Shown here: in pieces, positions 39,011-48,723 of the stretch | How the letters are laid out: each line of letters opens with the position of its first letter | How positions within the stretch are numbered: the stretch's first letter is position 1 | Origin: JALHUB01 sp963719465 | Lineage (GTDB): Bacteria > Chloroflexota > Dehalococcoidia > DSTF01 > JALHUB01 | Direction of reading: 5' to 3' | Assembly: GCA_963719465.1 (NCBI GenBank) | Contig: OY970386.1 | Coordinates: 1,116,001-1,180,000, forward strand | DNA: 64,000 bases | Notes under the pieces: generated by a model | The model's database searches: none | What the model was told of the DNA's origin: nothing | Seen by the model: only the letters and a program-made list of their open reading frames with translations | Translations under genes and position numbers: made by a program

Positions 39011-39868
39011 TCAGGGCTCGACGTAGTAGGCCAGCCCAAGCAGCCCGGGCCCGATGTGCGCTCCCATCACCAAGGTGAACTCACTCACCCCCACGCAGGC
39101 CGGCTCCAGACGCTCTTCCGCCTCCTCCGCCAACGCTTCCGCCTCCTCAAGCACGTTCGTGTGCTGCACGCAGAGATGAACCCGCTTTCCAGACAGGCCG
39201 CGCTGCTCGAAGATCGGTATGAGCTGCGCCACCGCCCTCTTTCGCGTCCGCGTTCGCATCAGCAGGTGGATATCCTGCTGCCGGAGCTCGATGATCGGCT
39301 TCACGCTCAGCAGCGCCGAAGCCCACGCCTGCACCCGCGGCACGCGCCCGCCTCGCGCCAGGTACTCCAACGTGTCGATGACGGCGACGATGCCCACGCG
39401 CGGCATCGCTGCTTCCGCCGCCGCTTTGACGTCGGCAAGGCCTGCTCCCGCTGCCGCGGCCCTGGCGGCCTCAAGCACGACGAAGCCCTCGGCCATGGCG
39501 GCGCTTCGCGAGTCAAGGACTTCCACCTCCGCGTTTGGACGCTCCTGCTGGAGGAGCTCGGCGGCTTGCACTGCCGAGTCGTAGGTTCCGCTGAATTGCG
39601 TGGACACGGTGATGCAGAGGATCGAACCGGCTTTCGCCGCCGCCCTTCGCAGCGCTTCCAGGTGAGTCCCCGGCGATGCGCCGGTCGTTGTTGGCGGATG
39701 GCGTGCCGCCTTCAACGCCCGGTAGAAATTCCCGTTCGACTCAAGCCCGTCCGCGTAGGAACGGTCTTCGAAGACAAGGTTAAGGGGAACGATCTCGATG
39801 TCATGCTCGGCGCGCACTGAAGCCGGCAGCGACGCAGCGCTATCGGTCACTACTGCTACCCGCGCCAT
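39011..39868 (-). CDS. DegV family fatty-acid-binding protein
   Basis: A 285-aa two-domain DegV protein. AVVTDSAASLP is the N-terminal signature, followed by TTTGASPGTHLEAL with the head-group-binding Ser/Thr, and SxQFSGTYDSA (the SGTY motif). Members bind a free fatty acid and can serve fatty-acid kinase as FakB. No fakA is in the window. Likely cotranscribed with the following kinase gene. Confidence 0.9.
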   Translation of the reverse strand: MARVAVVTDSAASLPASVRAEHDIEIVPLNLVFEDRSYADGLESNGNFYRALKAARHPPTTTGASPGTHLEALRRAAAKAGSILCITVSTQFSGTYDSAVQAAELLQQERPNAEVEVLDSRSAAMAEGFVVLEAARAAAAGAGLADVKAAAEAAMPRVGIVAVIDTLEYLARGGRVPRVQAWASALLSVKPIIELRQQDIHLLMRTRTRKRAVAQLIPIFEQRGLSGKRVHLCVQHTNVLEEAEALAEEAEERLEPACVGVSEFTLVMGAHIGPGLLGLAYYVEP

Positions 39869-39944
39869 TCCGTACGGTATTCCCTTCCTCGCACGCCCTT
39901 CTTGGCGGCGATGCCTCGTGGCTCCCTGAAGGGACGTTTCTGCG

Positions 39945-39974
39945 TTGCGAACAGCCAGATCGCTATGCTAGAAT
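39945..39974 (+). promoter_or_regulatory. rpsO promoter
   Basis: TTGCGA (39945-39950), an 18-nt spacer and TAGAAT (39969-39974) with an extended TG at 39966-39967. Confidence 0.65.
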
Positions 39975-40023
39975 TATACACTAGATAGAGAAGCCAAGAC
40001 GGAAGAGGACCCGCGAAGGGAAG

Positions 40024-40290
40024 ATGCTGAGCAAAGAGAAGAAGCAGGACATCGTAGAGGAATACGCCACTCACCAAACCGATACCGGTTCTCCAGAAGT
40101 GCAGGTAGCCCTCCTGACTGCGCGAATCAATGAGCTCAGCGCCCATCTGAGGACGCACAAACACGATTTCCACTCTCAGCGCGGCCTCCTGATGATGGTG
40201 GGACAGAGGCGGAGACAGCTCGCGTACCTCAACAAGAAGGACGTGCAGCGCTATCGGACCGTCCTCGCGAGGTTGGGCCTCCGCAAGTAA
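40024..40290 (+). CDS. rpsO: Ribosomal protein uS15
   Basis: Small-subunit protein that binds the 16S rRNA three-way junction, 88 aa. It has DTGSPEVQVALLTARINELSAHL and GQRRRQLAYL, all normal. In many bacteria uS15 represses its own translation. pnp follows 216 nt downstream, the classical rpsO-pnp order. Confidence 0.97.
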   Translation: MLSKEKKQDIVEEYATHQTDTGSPEVQVALLTARINELSAHLRTHKHDFHSQRGLLMMVGQRRRQLAYLNKKDVQRYRTVLARLGLRK

Positions 40291-40506
40291 GCGGCGGCCT
40301 TTCTGTTAACGGAAGAGAGCACGCATCCTCAGGTCGATTAGCTCCTCTAACTACGCTCTGAAGGATTCGAAGAGAGGTTCCGGGGCCGGGTTGAATCCCG
40401 CGCGATGAGTCAGCGAAGTATCTCACCTGCTCGCTTGGACGCCAATTAGCCTCGAATAGGGGCGCGCGAAAAGCCGCCCAATCAGTATGGGTTTAGGGAG
40501 GTTCAC
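40291..40506 (+). other. rpsO-pnp intercistronic region
   Basis: 216 nt without a gene. A short hairpin CTTTC/GGAAG lies around 40300-40316. The position matches the RNase III-processed pnp leader known from E. coli; no long perfect stem was identified. GGAGG 6 nt before GTG 40507 is the pnp ribosome site. Confidence 0.45.
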
Positions 40507-42925
40507 GTGAATCCACGAGTCTACGAACGCACGGTCAACGGACGCAAGTTGACCATCGAGACCGGCAAGCTGGCTTTTCAGGCCGACGGCTCAGTCTGGG
40601 TGCGCTACGGCGATACCGTCGTCCTAGTCACCGCCTGCGCCACGCCAGAGCCGCGTGAGGGGATCGATTTCTTCCCGCTCACTATCGACTACGAAGAGCG
40701 CCTTTACGCCGCTGGGAAGATACCCGGCAGCTTCTTCCGCCGCGAAGGGCGCCCCACGACGGAGGCTGTCCTCGCCGCCCGCCTGACCGACAGGCCGCTG
40801 CGACCGCTCTTCCCCAAAGGCTTCCGCAACGACGTCCAGATTGTCGTTACGGTCCTTTCCGCCGACCAGGAGAACTCCCCTGACGTTCCTCGGCACCATC
40901 GGCGCCTCGGCCGCGCTCAGCCTTTCCACCATCCCCTTCGCCGGGCCCGTCAGCTCCGTGCGAGTCGGCTACGTCGAGGGTGAATACGTCATCCTGCCGA
41001 CCTTCTCCCAGTTGAAGGACAGCGAGATCGACCTCATCGTCTCCAGCACGGCGGAAGCGGTGATGATGGTCGAAGCCGGCGCAACCGGCGTCTCGGAGGA
41101 AATCGTGCTCGGCGGCATTCGCGCCGGCCACGCGGCCAACCAGGAGATGATCGGCCTCCAGAACGAGATGGTCCGCGACCTCGGCAAAGAGAAGATGGCC
41201 GTCACGCCGCGTGAAGTGGGCGAAGAAGTCCGCCGCGACGTTGCGCAGTTCCTCGAAGGCAAGCTGGAAGAGATTGTCGCTGCCGTCAACCGCGAAGAGC
41301 GCGACCGCTCCCTCGGCGAGCGCCGCGAAGAGCTCCTCGAGCGCCTCGGCGAGACCTACGCCGCGGAGCAAATCCTCGCCGCCTTCGACGAGCGCGTCAA
41401 GTTGCAGGTCCGCCAGAGCATTCTCGAAAGGGACGTGCGCCCCGACGGCCGTGGCCTCAAGGAGATCCGACCCATCAGCGCCGAAGTCGGCATCCTGCCG
41501 CGGACGCATGGCTCCGGCCTCTTCACCCGCGGCCAGACGCAGGCCCTCACCATCGCCACCCTCGGCTCGACCAGCGAAGAGCAGCGCCTCGATACCCTTT
41601 CCCCGGAGGACACCAAGCGCTTCCTCCACCACTACAACTTCCCGCCCTTCTCCGTCGGCGAAGTCCGGCGCATGGGATTGCCCAGCCGTCGCGACATCGG
41701 CCATGGCGCCCTCGCTGAGCGCGCCATCGAGCCCGTCATCCCGGCCGAGGACGAGTTCCCCTACACCATCCGTCTCGTCACCGAGGTCCTTTCCAGCAAC
41801 GGCAGCACCTCGATGGCCAGCGTCTGCGGAAGCACCCTCGCCCTCATGGACGCCGGCGTGCCGATCAAAGAGCCTGTCGCCGGCATCGCTATGGGCCTGA
41901 TCAAGGGCGAAGATGGCAGCTACAAGATCCTCACCGACATCGCCGGCCTCGAAGACGCCATGGGCGACATGGATTTCAAGGTCGCCGGAACCGCCGGCGG
42001 CATCACCGCGCTGCAGATGGACATCAAGGTCAAAGGCATCACGCCGGAGATCATGGGCGAAGCGCTGCAGCAGGCAAAAGAAGCCCGCTTGCAAATCCTC
42101 GACAAGATGCACGCCACAATCTCGGAAAGCCGCCAGGAGCTCTCTCGCTACGCCCCGCGCATGTACCGGATCAAGATACCCCAGGGCAAGATCGGCCAGG
42201 TCATCGGCCCCGGCGGCCGCGTCATCCGCTCCATCATCGAAGAGACGAAGTGCACCATCGACGTTGAGGACGACGGCACGGTGTTCATCGGCTCCACCAG
42301 CGAAGAGCAGGCCAACCGCGCCATCGAGATGATCCAGGGCCTCACCCGCGAAGTCGAGATCGGCCAGATCTACACCGGCCGCGTCACCCGGACCACCAAC
42401 TTCGGCGCCTTCGTCGAGATAATCCCCGGCAAAGAAGGCCTCGTTCGCATCTCGGAGCTCGCCGACTACCGCGTCCCCAGCGTTGAGGACGTGGTCAAGG
42501 TCGGCGACGAGGTCATGGTGCAGGTCATGGAGATCGACAACCTCGGTCGTATCAACCTCTCGCGACGCGCGGTGCTCGAAGGCGGGTCGGGTGGCGAGGC
42601 GAGAGGCGAGGCGCAACGAGATGAGATTGATGCCGAAGACATGCAGCCGCCGCCGCTACCGACAGAGCGCATGCCCATCGGCGGCCCTGCCGGCGGACGC
42701 AGTAGGCGACCCGGCGGCTACGGCTCCGACCAGCGGCCGCAGCGACGTTCCAGTGGCGGCCGGCCGCCTGCGGGCGCGGGAGGTCAATCCCGCACCTCGC
42801 CGGACGGCGGAGCGGCCCGTCCGCGGCGCCGTCCCTATGGGCAGGGGCATCGTCAGGAGCCGCGACAAGGAGGGCCCGGGGGCGCCGGCCCGGCGCCTCG
42901 CCCGCCTTTCGGCAGACGCTGGTAG
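40507..42925 (+). CDS. pnp: Polyribonucleotide nucleotidyltransferase, frame broken
   Basis: Phosphorolytic 3'-5' exoribonuclease, about 805 aa when repaired. The order is two RNase PH domains with a helical linker, KH (GKIGQVIGPGGRVI) and S1 (GQIYTGRVTRTTNFGAFVEI). After that comes a disordered Gly/Arg/Pro-rich tail of about 100 residues not present in typical PNPase. The frame breaks after SADQENSPDV. Removing one T at 40886-40887 (GAC GTTC CTC to GAC GTC CTC) restores LGTIGASAALSLS. The start is GTG with GGGAGG upstream. Confidence 0.93.
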
Positions 42926-42961
42926 CGGCCGACCTGAGCAGCCGGCCACGGGGAAGCAACC

Positions 42962-43755
42962 ATGGACCAGATTCGAGTCGTCGTAAGCGGGACCGGCAAA
43001 ATGGGGCGAGAATCCTCGCCGCCGTCTGCGCTGACCCTGACCTCGAGCCCGTCGGCGTCCTCGAGAAGTTCTCCGCCGAAGAGTACGTCTCCCTGCCCGA
43101 CGGCTCCGGCCTTGTCCACCTGGACAAGGACCCGCAGGCGCTTCTCTCCCGCTCCCGCCCGGATGTCATCATCGACTTCACCCACGCCGACTGGACGCCG
43201 CAGGTGGTGAAGGCGGCGCTCGATAACGGCGTTCGCATGGTCATCGGCACTACCGGCCTGCCGGAAGACCTGCTCTCCGACCTGGAACGGGACTGCAAAG
43301 AGAAGGGCATCGGCGCCGTCGCCGCATCGAACTTCGCCATCGGCGCCGTCCTCATGATGCACCTCGCGCGCATCGTCTCCAAACACCTCGACCACGCGGA
43401 GATCATCGAGTTGCACCACGACCAGAAAGCCGACGCCCCCTCCGGCACCGCCATCGCAACGGCGCAGGGCATGATCGCCGCCCACGGCCGCCCCTTCCTC
43501 GAAGCATCGACGCAAAAGGAATTGGTCGCCGGCACCAGAGGCGGCACGCTCGGCGGCATTGCCATCCACAGCGTGCGCCTACCGGGCCTTGTGGCCCATC
43601 AGGAGGTCATCTTCGGCGGCACCGGCCAAACGCTCACCATCCGCCACGACTCCACCGGCCGCGAGTCGTTCATGCCCGGCATCCTCCTCGCGACGAGGGA
43701 AGTGATGAAGCGCGCCGAGCTGGTCCGCGGCCTCGATAAGCTGATCGGCCTCTGA
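42962..43755 (+). CDS. dapB: 4-hydroxy-tetrahydrodipicolinate reductase, frame broken
   Basis: Lysine/meso-diaminopimelate pathway enzyme, about 264 aa after repair. The N-terminal Rossmann loop GTGKMGRE is in one frame, then the frame must shift by one missing base at about 43010-43013 to read ILAAVCADPDLEPVGV. The body contains GTTGLP, ASNFAIGAVLMM and the catalytic ELHHDQKADAPSGTA. This break has the opposite sign to the four GTTC insertions in the window. It starts 36 nt after pnp. Confidence 0.9.
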
Positions 43756-43807
43756 CCGCCCTCCGAGCGCCCTTTCCCGTCGTGGCCCATCGGTCTATTC
43801 TGGCCTC

Positions 43808-44833
43808 ATGAAGGTCTACGTCTTCTACGGCGAGGACGAGTTCTCGTTGCGCGAGGAGCTGGCTGCCTTGCAGTCGGAGATGGACGGCGACGGCATGCTT
43901 GCCGGCAACATCGTCTTCCTCGACGGCCGCGCATTGAAGCCCGCCGAGCTGCTCTCCGCCTGCGCCACAATGCCGTTCCTGGGCGGACAGCGCCTGGTGC
44001 TCGTCGAGGGCCTCCTGCGCCGCTTCGAGGGCTCGCGCTCGGCCGGCAAGCGCCGCGAGGGGGGCGGGTCGAAAGAAGGCGTCGGTCCCTGGAAAAGCCT
44101 GCCGTCCGCTCTCGCCGACATGCCCGATTCGACGACGCTCGTCTTCGTCGACGGCGAGGTCCGGCCGGCCAACGCGCTCCTGCGGCTACTGGCGCCTGTT
44201 GCCGAGACGCGGGAGTTTCCCTCCCTTCGCCAGCGCGCCGTCCCCGACTGGATCCGCACCCGGGCGGCCGGGCTCGGCCTGGATGTCTCTCCTCGCGCGG
44301 TCTCCCTGCTCGCCGAGCTTGTCGGTAACGACTTGCGGATGCTATCGCAGGAGTTGCAGAAGCTTGGCGTCTACGCTCAGGGCCGCAAGGTCGAGGAGGA
44401 GGACGTCAAAGCCCTCGTCAGCAATGCGCGCGAGGCCAGCGTCCTGGCGATGGTCGACGCCGTCGTCGAGGGTCGCAGCAACGCCGCCTACCGCCTGCTC
44501 GAGGAGCTTCGCGACGAGGGCTTTTCCTCCGTGCGGCTTCTGACGATGATCACGCGCCAGTACCGCTACCTGGTCCTGGCGAAAGAGCTGATGCTCGCGC
44601 GCCTCCCCACGGCGGAGATCGGCCAGCGGCTTGAGATCCGGTCAAGCTTCGCTCTCGGCAAGGTCCTGGAGCAGTCGCATCGCTACTCGATGCCGCAGCT
44701 TGAGGCTGTCTTCGTGCGCTTGCTGGAGGCCGACGCCTCGATCAAGCGGGGCATCTGCGACGAGGATGTCGCGATTGAGATGTTACTCGAGGACCTGGTC
44801 GCTCTCAGCGGCCGCGCCGTCAGGACCGGCTAG
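43808..44833 (+). CDS. holA: DNA polymerase III subunit delta
   Basis: Clamp-loader delta subunit, 341 aa. It has the family opening VYVFYGEDEFSLREEL, the central ELVGNDLRMLSQELQKL and the C-terminal helical domain (IKRGICDEDVAIEMLLEDL). It loads the beta clamp with gamma/tau and delta prime. A Lys/Arg/Gly-rich insert at about 75-95 is a little unusual. It converges on lexA, overlapping by 4 nt. Confidence 0.9.
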   Translation: MKVYVFYGEDEFSLREELAALQSEMDGDGMLAGNIVFLDGRALKPAELLSACATMPFLGGQRLVLVEGLLRRFEGSRSAGKRREGGGSKEGVGPWKSLPSALADMPDSTTLVFVDGEVRPANALLRLLAPVAETREFPSLRQRAVPDWIRTRAAGLGLDVSPRAVSLLAELVGNDLRMLSQELQKLGVYAQGRKVEEEDVKALVSNAREASVLAMVDAVVEGRSNAAYRLLEELRDEGFSSVRLLTMITRQYRYLVLAKELMLARLPTAEIGQRLEIRSSFALGKVLEQSHRYSMPQLEAVFVRLLEADASIKRGICDEDVAIEMLLEDLVALSGRAVRTG

Positions 44834-45459
44834 TACGCCTTCCCGATCCGGAAGAGCACCTTCCCCTGCACCTCGACGTTGTCCGCGTCCGTGTAGATGG
44901 GCTTCATCGCCTCATTCGCCGGCTGCAGCCTGACGCGCGGGCCTTCCCGGTAGAACTTCTTCAGCGTCGTCTCCTGCTCGCGCTTCAGCCACGCCGCCAC
45001 CATGTCGCCGTCGTCCGCGCTCGCCGCCTGCTGCATGATAACGATGTCGCCGTCGTCCACCAGTGCGTCGATCATCGACTTCCCCTTCACCCGCAGCGCG
45101 TAGACGTTCTCGCGGCCGCCCGTCATCTCCTCCGTAACTTCGACAACGTCGTCGTAGTCCTGGCTTCCCTCCGGCACCGGGATCGGCTGGCCGGCGGCTA
45201 TCTGCCCGACGATCGGTACCGCAATCGTTCGCGTCCGGCGCCCCGAGCCGTCGAGCAGCTCTATCGCCCGCGAGACCTCCCGGTCCCGGTGAATGAGCCC
45301 CATACGCTCCAGCGCCTTCAAGTTGTAGTCGACAACCAACGTCGAGCTGATGTGGCACTCCTCCTGGATGTCCCGGATGCTCGGCGGATAGCCCCTCTCC
45401 CGGATGAACCGGCGCAGGAAGTCGAGGATCGCCCGCTGCTTCGTCGACAGCTCCTTCAA
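44830..45459 (-). CDS. lexA: SOS repressor LexA
   Basis: A 209-aa autocleaving repressor. The N-terminal winged helix carries TKQRAILDFLRRFI and GYPPSIRDIQEEC. The cleavage site is Ala-Gly in IAAGQPIPV. The catalytic Ser is in GKSMIDALVDDGDIV and the Lys in AAWLKREQET. A Cheo-type operator (GAACGCTTGTTC) lies 32 nt upstream, indicating autoregulation. Confidence 0.95.
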   Translation of the reverse strand: MKELSTKQRAILDFLRRFIRERGYPPSIRDIQEECHISSTLVVDYNLKALERMGLIHRDREVSRAIELLDGSGRRTRTIAVPIVGQIAAGQPIPVPEGSQDYDDVVEVTEEMTGGRENVYALRVKGKSMIDALVDDGDIVIMQQAASADDGDMVAAWLKREQETTLKKFYREGPRVRLQPANEAMKPIYTDADNVEVQGKVLFRIGKAY

Positions 45460-45489
45460 GTTGCACCTCCAGCAAGCGTCAATTATCGC

Positions 45490-45503
45490 CGAACGCTTGT
45501 TCT
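45490..45503 (-). promoter_or_regulatory. LexA (Cheo) box
   Basis: CGAAC-GCTT-GTTCT, a match to the Gram-positive-type LexA box CGAAC-N4-GTTCG, with the GAAC-N4-GTTC core at 45491-45502. It lies directly upstream of lexA and could also affect the divergent deacetylase gene. Confidence 0.85.
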
Positions 45504-45505
45504 GA

Positions 45506-45529
45506 CGAGCAAATTAGCACGTTTGCTCG
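45506..45529. repeat. Perfect 8-bp inverted repeat in the lexA leader
   Basis: CGAGCAAA (45506-45513) and TTTGCTCG (45522-45529) flank an 8-nt centre. It lies 2 nt from the LexA box and could be a second operator or a divergent control element; the binding protein is unknown. Confidence 0.55.
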
Positions 45530-45557
45530 ACCTCTGTCAACCCCCAACTGCCGAAGA

Positions 45558-45587
45558 TTGCCAACTGGGTCGAGCGGACACTAGAAT
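45558..45587 (+). promoter_or_regulatory. Promoter of the PIG-L deacetylase gene
   Basis: TTGCCA (45558-45563), an 18-nt spacer and TAGAAT (45582-45587), about 40 nt before the TTG start. Confidence 0.55.
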
Positions 45588-45627
45588 ACGAATAGGAGCC
45601 ACATTCACCGACGAAGGAGCGTTGGAC

Positions 45628-46329
45628 TTGCCCGAAGAAGTAATGCCGCGTCGCGCCCTCGCGATCTCAGCCCACCCGGACGATACCGAGTTCGGCTGCT
45701 CCGGCACGGCGGCGCTCTGGACGCGAGAAGGTTGGGAGTTCTACTACCTCATCCTCACGAACGGCGCTAAGGGCAGCGATGACCCGGAGATGACGCCCCA
45801 GAAGCTCGCGCCCATCCGCAAGGAGGAGCAACGCGCCGCCGCGAAGGTGGTAGGCGTCAAGGATGTCTTCTTCCTCGACCATGAAGACGGCGAGCTAGCC
45901 TACAGCCGCCAGCTCCTCGGCGAGGTTGTGCGCCACATCCGCATGCTCAAGCCTTACGCCGTCTTCACCAGCGATCCGGAATCGATAATCGTTCGCGACA
46001 GCTTCATCGACCACACGGACCACCGCTGCGCCGGCCTCGTCGCCATCGACGCCGTCTACCCGTCGGCTCGCGACCGCTGGAACTTTCCCGAGCACATCGA
46101 ACAGGGGCTGGAGCCGCATAAGGTCAGCGAGCTCTACGTCTGGTCCTTCGAGAAGTCGAACTTCAGCGTCGACATCACCGACGTGATGGAGCTGAAGCTG
46201 CAGGCGCTCTCCCAGCACAAGAGCCAGTTCGGCGACAACCCGGAGTTCCTCGACTACGTCCGCAGCCGCTGGCGCGACGAGCGCGGCCGCCACGTCGAGA
46301 GCTTCCGCCGCGTCGTCCTTAATCGCTAG
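45628..46329 (+). CDS. PIG-L/LmbE-family deacetylase
   Basis: A Zn-dependent N-acetylglucosaminyl deacetylase-like protein, about 233 aa. The motif SAHPDDTEFGCSGT carries the zinc ligands (H-x-D-D). The sequence HTDHRCAGLVAIDAVYP near the middle carries the later ligand. Relatives act on GlcNAc-inositol or mycothiol/bacillithiol precursors. The substrate here is not indicated. TTG 45628 is 8 nt after AAGGAG; an ATG at 45643 is the alternative. Confidence 0.85.
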   Translation: MPEEVMPRRALAISAHPDDTEFGCSGTAALWTREGWEFYYLILTNGAKGSDDPEMTPQKLAPIRKEEQRAAAKVVGVKDVFFLDHEDGELAYSRQLLGEVVRHIRMLKPYAVFTSDPESIIVRDSFIDHTDHRCAGLVAIDAVYPSARDRWNFPEHIEQGLEPHKVSELYVWSFEKSNFSVDITDVMELKLQALSQHKSQFGDNPEFLDYVRSRWRDERGRHVESFRRVVLNR

Positions 46330-46779
46330 CCCTGAAGCCAGGTGGAAACGGGGGTCCAGGAGGCGAAGCTGGCGGGCCCTCAGGATGTACGAGCCGGTTG
46401 CCGACACCTCTGGCAAGCGTGCCACCGATCTCCAACGCTAAAGGGAAGTCTCCGGCCATCTAGGCTTCGAGCGCTTCAGAACCGCCAGACTGCTCTCCTG
46501 GTGCCTCAGTCGTCCTTCCAGGGAAGGACTCCTTCGGCCGCGCAGGCACCAACCTCGCTGATGTTGGATCCCCGGGAGACCGACTCCTCATGGGAGAGGG
46601 CGGTTCTAGGGCGGGACGTGGGATAGAGAACAGTTGACTGCGAGAGCGGCAGCGAGATCTCGACCGAAGCTCAACAAGCCTGTTGCACCGCTTGAGACTG
46701 GCGTTGCTGACGTGCCTGGCCGTTCTTAGCGATCTGGGAGTGTCTTGGCTTCTTCGCCGTTCGCCTACCGATGCCCCGG
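46330..46779. other. 450-nt convergent intergenic region with stem-loops
   Basis: No convincing ORF lies between the deacetylase and the histidine kinase, which converge here. A nested stem structure is at 46500-46550: GGTGCCT pairs with AGGCACC around an inner GTCCTTC/GAAGGAC hairpin. A second smaller hairpin follows at about 46575-46610. It may be a bidirectional terminator area or a small structured RNA; nothing matched a known RNA family. Confidence 0.4.
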
Positions 46780-48723
46780 CTAGCCCTCGCCTAATATGCG
46801 GTTTAGCGTCTCCCGCACCTCGCGAATCTTGAACGGCTTCGCCAGGCACACGTTCGAAACCTTCTGCAGGAAGTCGCGCGTCTCCGCCGCGACCGTATCT
46901 CCCGTGATGAACACCGTGTTCTTCGCCAGCTCCGAGTCCACCTGCTTCACCCGCTGGTAGAGCGCCTGGCCGCCCATTCCCGGCATCTTGATGTCCGTGA
47001 TCAGCATGTCGTAGCCGTGCTTCGCCAGGAAAGACAGCGCCTCCTCGCCGTTGCTCGCCGTGTCCACGCGATGACCGTCCGCCGTCAGCACGTCGCGAAG
47101 CAACGCCAGGATGTTCTCCTCGTCGTCCACCACCAGGATCCGCCGGCTGATCTCCGCCGAGCGGAGCTCCGGCTCTTCTTCCGGCGCCGGCAGCTCCGGC
47201 CCTTCGACGATCGGCAACTCCACCACAAACGTCGCCCCCCGGTTAGGCCGGCTCTCCACACGAATCCGCCCGCCGTGGTCGTCGATGATGCCATAGGAGA
47301 TTGTCAGCCCCAGCCCCGTCCCCTGGCCTCCCTCCTTCGTCGTGAAGAACGGGTCGAAGACGCGACGCAGGTTCTCCGCCGGAATCCCTATCCCGTCGTC
47401 CGCAAAGGACAGCAGGACGAAACCCTTCTCCGCGCGAGTGCGTATCCTCAGCTTCCCCTTCCCGTGAGCGTTCAGCATCGCGTGCTCCGCGTTCGTGATG
47501 ATGTTGAAGAACACCTGCTGGATCTGGTCCGGGTCCGTCATCGTCTGCGGCAGGTGCGGGTCGAGGTCGAGGTCGAGGTCGATGTTCTTGACGCGCAGGT
47601 CATAGCTGCGCAGCTCCAGCACGCGCTCTAGGAGGGTGTTGAGGTTCACCAGGCCTTTCTGCGCCTTCCGCCGCCGCGCGAACGATAGCAGGTTCTCGAC
47701 TATCTTCGCCGCGCGCTCCGCTTCACTGTAGATCGTCTCCACGTCGCGACGCGTCTGTTCGTCCAGGTTCCGATTGAGCAGCAACTGCGCAAAGCCGGTC
47801 ACTCCCGTCAGAGGATTGTTCAGCTCGTGCGCCACGCCGGAGACTAGCTGCCCCACGCTGGCCATCTTCTCCGACTGCAGCAGCCGCTCCTGCATCAGGT
47901 GCTCCTCCGTCACATCCCGCAGGACGATGACGACGCTTCTGCCGCCGTCGATAGTCCTCGCCGTAGCCGAGATGTGGCGCTGGTTGTCCTCGCCCAGGCT
48001 GAAGTCCCAGTGCTGAATCGACTCCGGCTGCGTCAGCGCCTGTCGCACCAGTTCCTCGAGCGGCGTGCCTTTGATCGATGCCTCCAACCCGCCGGAGCGG
48101 CCGGTCAGGGCCGCGATAAGAGCGCTTGCCGGGGCATTCGACAGCACCGTCCGTGTCTCGCTGTCGACCACCACGATGCCGTCCTGCAGCCCATTCACGA
48201 CCGACTCCGCCAGCTTTCGGTCGGCCATGCCCGCCTCATCGATTCGCTCGAGCAGCGCCGATACCAGCTGCGCAGAAGCGTAGACGATGGCGCTCTTTTC
48301 CGCGGAGAACACGGCGTCTGCCGCCGCGCTCATCCTGAGAAGCCCAGCGGCCCGCCCGCGGAGGATCAGCGGCGCGTCAATCGTCGAGAGCGCCGGCCCG
48401 CCCCAGGCTTCATCGCTCGCCCGGCCATTCCCCAGATAGAACACCTCCGACGGAATCACGGCGCAGTTCTGATGCGCGTCGCCGGAGAAGCGTCTCAGGC
48501 CATCCAGAACGCCCTCGGCGAGCTCTTGCGCAAATCGTGGCTCGAGCGAACGCGCCGCGAAGACCATTGCCCGGTCCTCGCCTTCACGACAAAGAACGGC
48601 CGCAGAGACGTCGAATTCAAGAAGCGGCCGCAGCGCCTCGAAGAGGAGTCGCAGCACCTCCGTCTGATTCAGGGATTCGCTTCCCGAGGGCATTCTTGCG
48701 CCAAACTCCTTCGCGGAACGCAT
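46780..48723 (-). CDS. Hybrid sensor histidine kinase with C-terminal receiver
   Basis: A 647-aa cytosolic kinase. The order is a GAF-like region (about 15-160), a PAS domain (about 165-285), HisKA with VAHELNNPL (His near 298), HATPase_c with NIITNAEHA and GTGLGLTISYG, and a REC domain with LITDIKMPG (Asp near 574) and LAKPF. The C-terminal receiver suggests an internal phosphorelay or a feedback function. No transmembrane segment is present. Confidence 0.9.
   Translation of the reverse strand: MRSAKEFGARMPSGSESLNQTEVLRLLFEALRPLLEFDVSAAVLCREGEDRAMVFAARSLEPRFAQELAEGVLDGLRRFSGDAHQNCAVIPSEVFYLGNGRASDEAWGGPALSTIDAPLILRGRAAGLLRMSAAADAVFSAEKSAIVYASAQLVSALLERIDEAGMADRKLAESVVNGLQDGIVVVDSETRTVLSNAPASALIAALTGRSGGLEASIKGTPLEELVRQALTQPESIQHWDFSLGEDNQRHISATARTIDGGRSVVIVLRDVTEEHLMQERLLQSEKMASVGQLVSGVAHELNNPLTGVTGFAQLLLNRNLDEQTRRDVETIYSEAERAAKIVENLLSFARRRKAQKGLVNLNTLLERVLELRSYDLRVKNIDLDLDLDPHLPQTMTDPDQIQQVFFNIITNAEHAMLNAHGKGKLRIRTRAEKGFVLLSFADDGIGIPAENLRRVFDPFFTTKEGGQGTGLGLTISYGIIDDHGGRIRVESRPNRGATFVVELPIVEGPELPAPEEEPELRSAEISRRILVVDDEENILALLRDVLTADGHRVDTASNGEEALSFLAKHGYDMLITDIKMPGMGGQALYQRVKQVDSELAKNTVFITGDTVAAETRDFLQKVSNVCLAKPFKIREVRETLNRILGEG

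Noticed and set aside
40371..40400. tRNA-like T-arm (GGG-TTGAATC-CC) between rpsO and pnp
   Set aside because: The loop lacks the TTC start, the stem does not close, and no acceptor, D or anticodon arm can be formed on either strand.
40341..40410. Known structured RNA (RNase P, SRP, tmRNA) in intergenic regions
   Set aside because: None of the conserved cores of these RNAs was found in the rpsO-pnp, 46.3-46.8 kb or dnaA-flanking gaps.
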